A stretch of 6,621 nt of DNA from the NCBI GenBank assembly GCA_041600735.1, contig JBFIJN010000489.1:1-6621 (forward strand), read 5' to 3'. This stretch comes from Paraliomyxa sp041600735 (GTDB lineage Bacteria; Myxococcota_A; Polyangia; Nannocystales; Nannocystaceae). Every line of letters starts with the position of its first letter. The stretch's first letter is position 1. The notes beneath the pieces were generated by a model, which saw nothing but the letters and a program-made list of their open reading frames with translations, ran no database searches and had not been told where the DNA came from. A program made the position numbers and the translations under genes. Of this stretch, positions 6,501-6,621 are shown one piece after another.

Positions 6501-6621
6501 CGATCCCGCGCACGCGCTCCTCGATGGCCAGCAAGATCCCCTGCTCGACCTCCGCCGGCGCAGCGCCGGGGTAGGGCACCGCCACGGTCACCATGTCGAG
6601 ATCGAACTCGGGGAACACCTC
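3508..6621 (-). CDS. RND-family efflux permease (AcrB-like), missing N-terminus at window edge
   Basis: Inner-membrane proton/drug antiporter subunit of a tripartite efflux system, normally working with a periplasmic adaptor and an outer-membrane channel. 1037 residues are visible. The right edge removes roughly the first 35-45, including TM1; the GTG at 6616-6618 is an internal valine codon (EVFPEFDL), not the start. In order: first porter half (about residues 1-295, with VPYPGAAPAEVEQGI), TM2-TM6 from about 300, TM7 near 494-513, second porter half to about 835, TM8-TM12 to about 1000, then a proline-rich hydrophilic tail. The TM4 proton-relay pair is present (MVVDDAIVV, Asp362 and Asp363; codons at 5533-5538). 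In TM10 the AcrB Lys940 position is Asn (VVVNDSLVLID, Asn906; codon 3904-3906), as in a large RND subgroup. An adaptor gene would be expected upstream, beyond the window. The substrate is not predictable. Stop TAG is at 3508-3510. Confidence 0.95.
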   Translation of the reverse strand, partial: EVFPEFDLDMVTVAVPYPGAAPAEVEQGILLAIEERVRGIDGVKRIKSTAREGSGTVSIELMLDAEPDQVLADVKNEVDRITTFPEQAEQPTVSLAKRRRQVVSLIISGDQDLRTLHDLAETARRELLATDSVTQIELEGVPPLEIAVEVSREVLQQYGLTLRQVAAEITSASLELPGGGIDTSKGEILVRVSDRRRVGHELEDLVLRGTAGGGQVQLGDIATIHDGYEDTDQYSLFDGRPAVRLTAYRVGDETPTAVAKAVRAYADTLRERLPAGIHVNVWNDDSEVLEARIDLLMRNAASGLVMVLIILALFLDLRLAFWVSSGIPISFLAAFLVLGSTELSINMITLFAFIVTLGMVVDDAIVVGDRTFSLMDEGHAPKQAAILAAREMAMPVTFSILTSVAAFAPLFFVPGTMGKVFQMIPTVVVAVLLISLFESFFVLPAHLAHLGPRRLPRRGLLGLPTTLRLAVARALEWTTQRLYRPTATVLVRHRYITFATATAMFILTVGYVASGKLPFNFFPQLPGDLVTAQARLPYGAALESTEAVREQLEVGLQATIEEFGADGVRGVFTRVGQGAPQQGPAAGAAEVGSHLVAIEVALLPSQQRSFDAEAFAARWQALTPPIAGLEAIAFSSTAGPGAGQAVAVQLMHPDTELLADVSEQIEEVLRSYPALRNINNEYASGKPQLDFRLRPQARNLGLTSSDIAQQLRSSFYGAEALREQRGRNELKIMVRLPEAQRSSEYDLDSLLIRTPRGGEIPLHYVAELERGQAATAIYREDGQRTVTVSAELAVGVDSSRQVLEDLDKQIFPTLKADHPNLEIGLAGAQREQAESFAALGKGFLFALLVIYGLLAVPFRSYIQPLIIMAVIPFGFVGAVLGHVGLGYGLSIMSAMGLVALSGVVVNDSLVLIDAVNRERSLGKPSFEAVLDGASGRIRAILLTSLTTFFGLVPMISETSVQARFLIPMAISLAFGVLFATFIVLLVVPALYMVIEDLRGLVGIRDENATQVDESAPPEWSPAQVDPEAGRPRTPPAE

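Overview
The window is GC-rich with a strong preference for G or C at third codon positions. Its accessory content points to a member of the Myxococcota, possibly a Nannocystaceae-like deltaproteobacterial lineage: a lipoprotein metallopeptidase-like protein, a DUF1552-like gene remnant and an orphan PTS EIIA protein. That placement is inference from style; no taxonomic marker gene is present.

Layout from left to right. Positions 1-704 (minus) hold the N-terminal half of a PepP-type Xaa-Pro aminopeptidase, cut by the left edge. Positions 705-977 are the intergenic stretch between this gene and the divergent gene to its right, and contain a degenerate repeat array with a period of about 21 bp (755-907). 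Positions 978-1550 (plus) encode a PTS EIIA domain protein of the fructose/mannitol/PtsN type, with its active-site histidine intact and no other PTS gene nearby. Positions 1543-1835 (minus) look like a frameshifted, truncated remnant of a DUF1552-type gene that runs into the end of the EIIA gene. Positions 1836-2119 carry no confident gene; a 25-bp interrupted palindrome lies at 2062-2086.

Positions 2120-3501 (plus) hold a two-gene unit. A small unrecognised protein of 93 residues overlaps by the 4-bp junction GTGA a 367-residue lipoprotein with a zinc-peptidase HExxH...EGxAE signature. Positions 3508-6621 (minus) hold nearly all of a large RND-family efflux permease of AcrB-like architecture, missing only its N-terminus at the right edge. 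It converges on the lipoprotein gene with 6 bp between the stop codons.

The only genes whose arrangement suggests joint function are the small ORF and the lipoprotein peptidase, which look translationally coupled. The others are ordinary housekeeping or transport genes placed side by side. I see no CRISPR array, rRNA, tRNA, transposase or complete defence system. The least explained elements are the 21-bp repeat array and the small ORF/lipoprotein pair.
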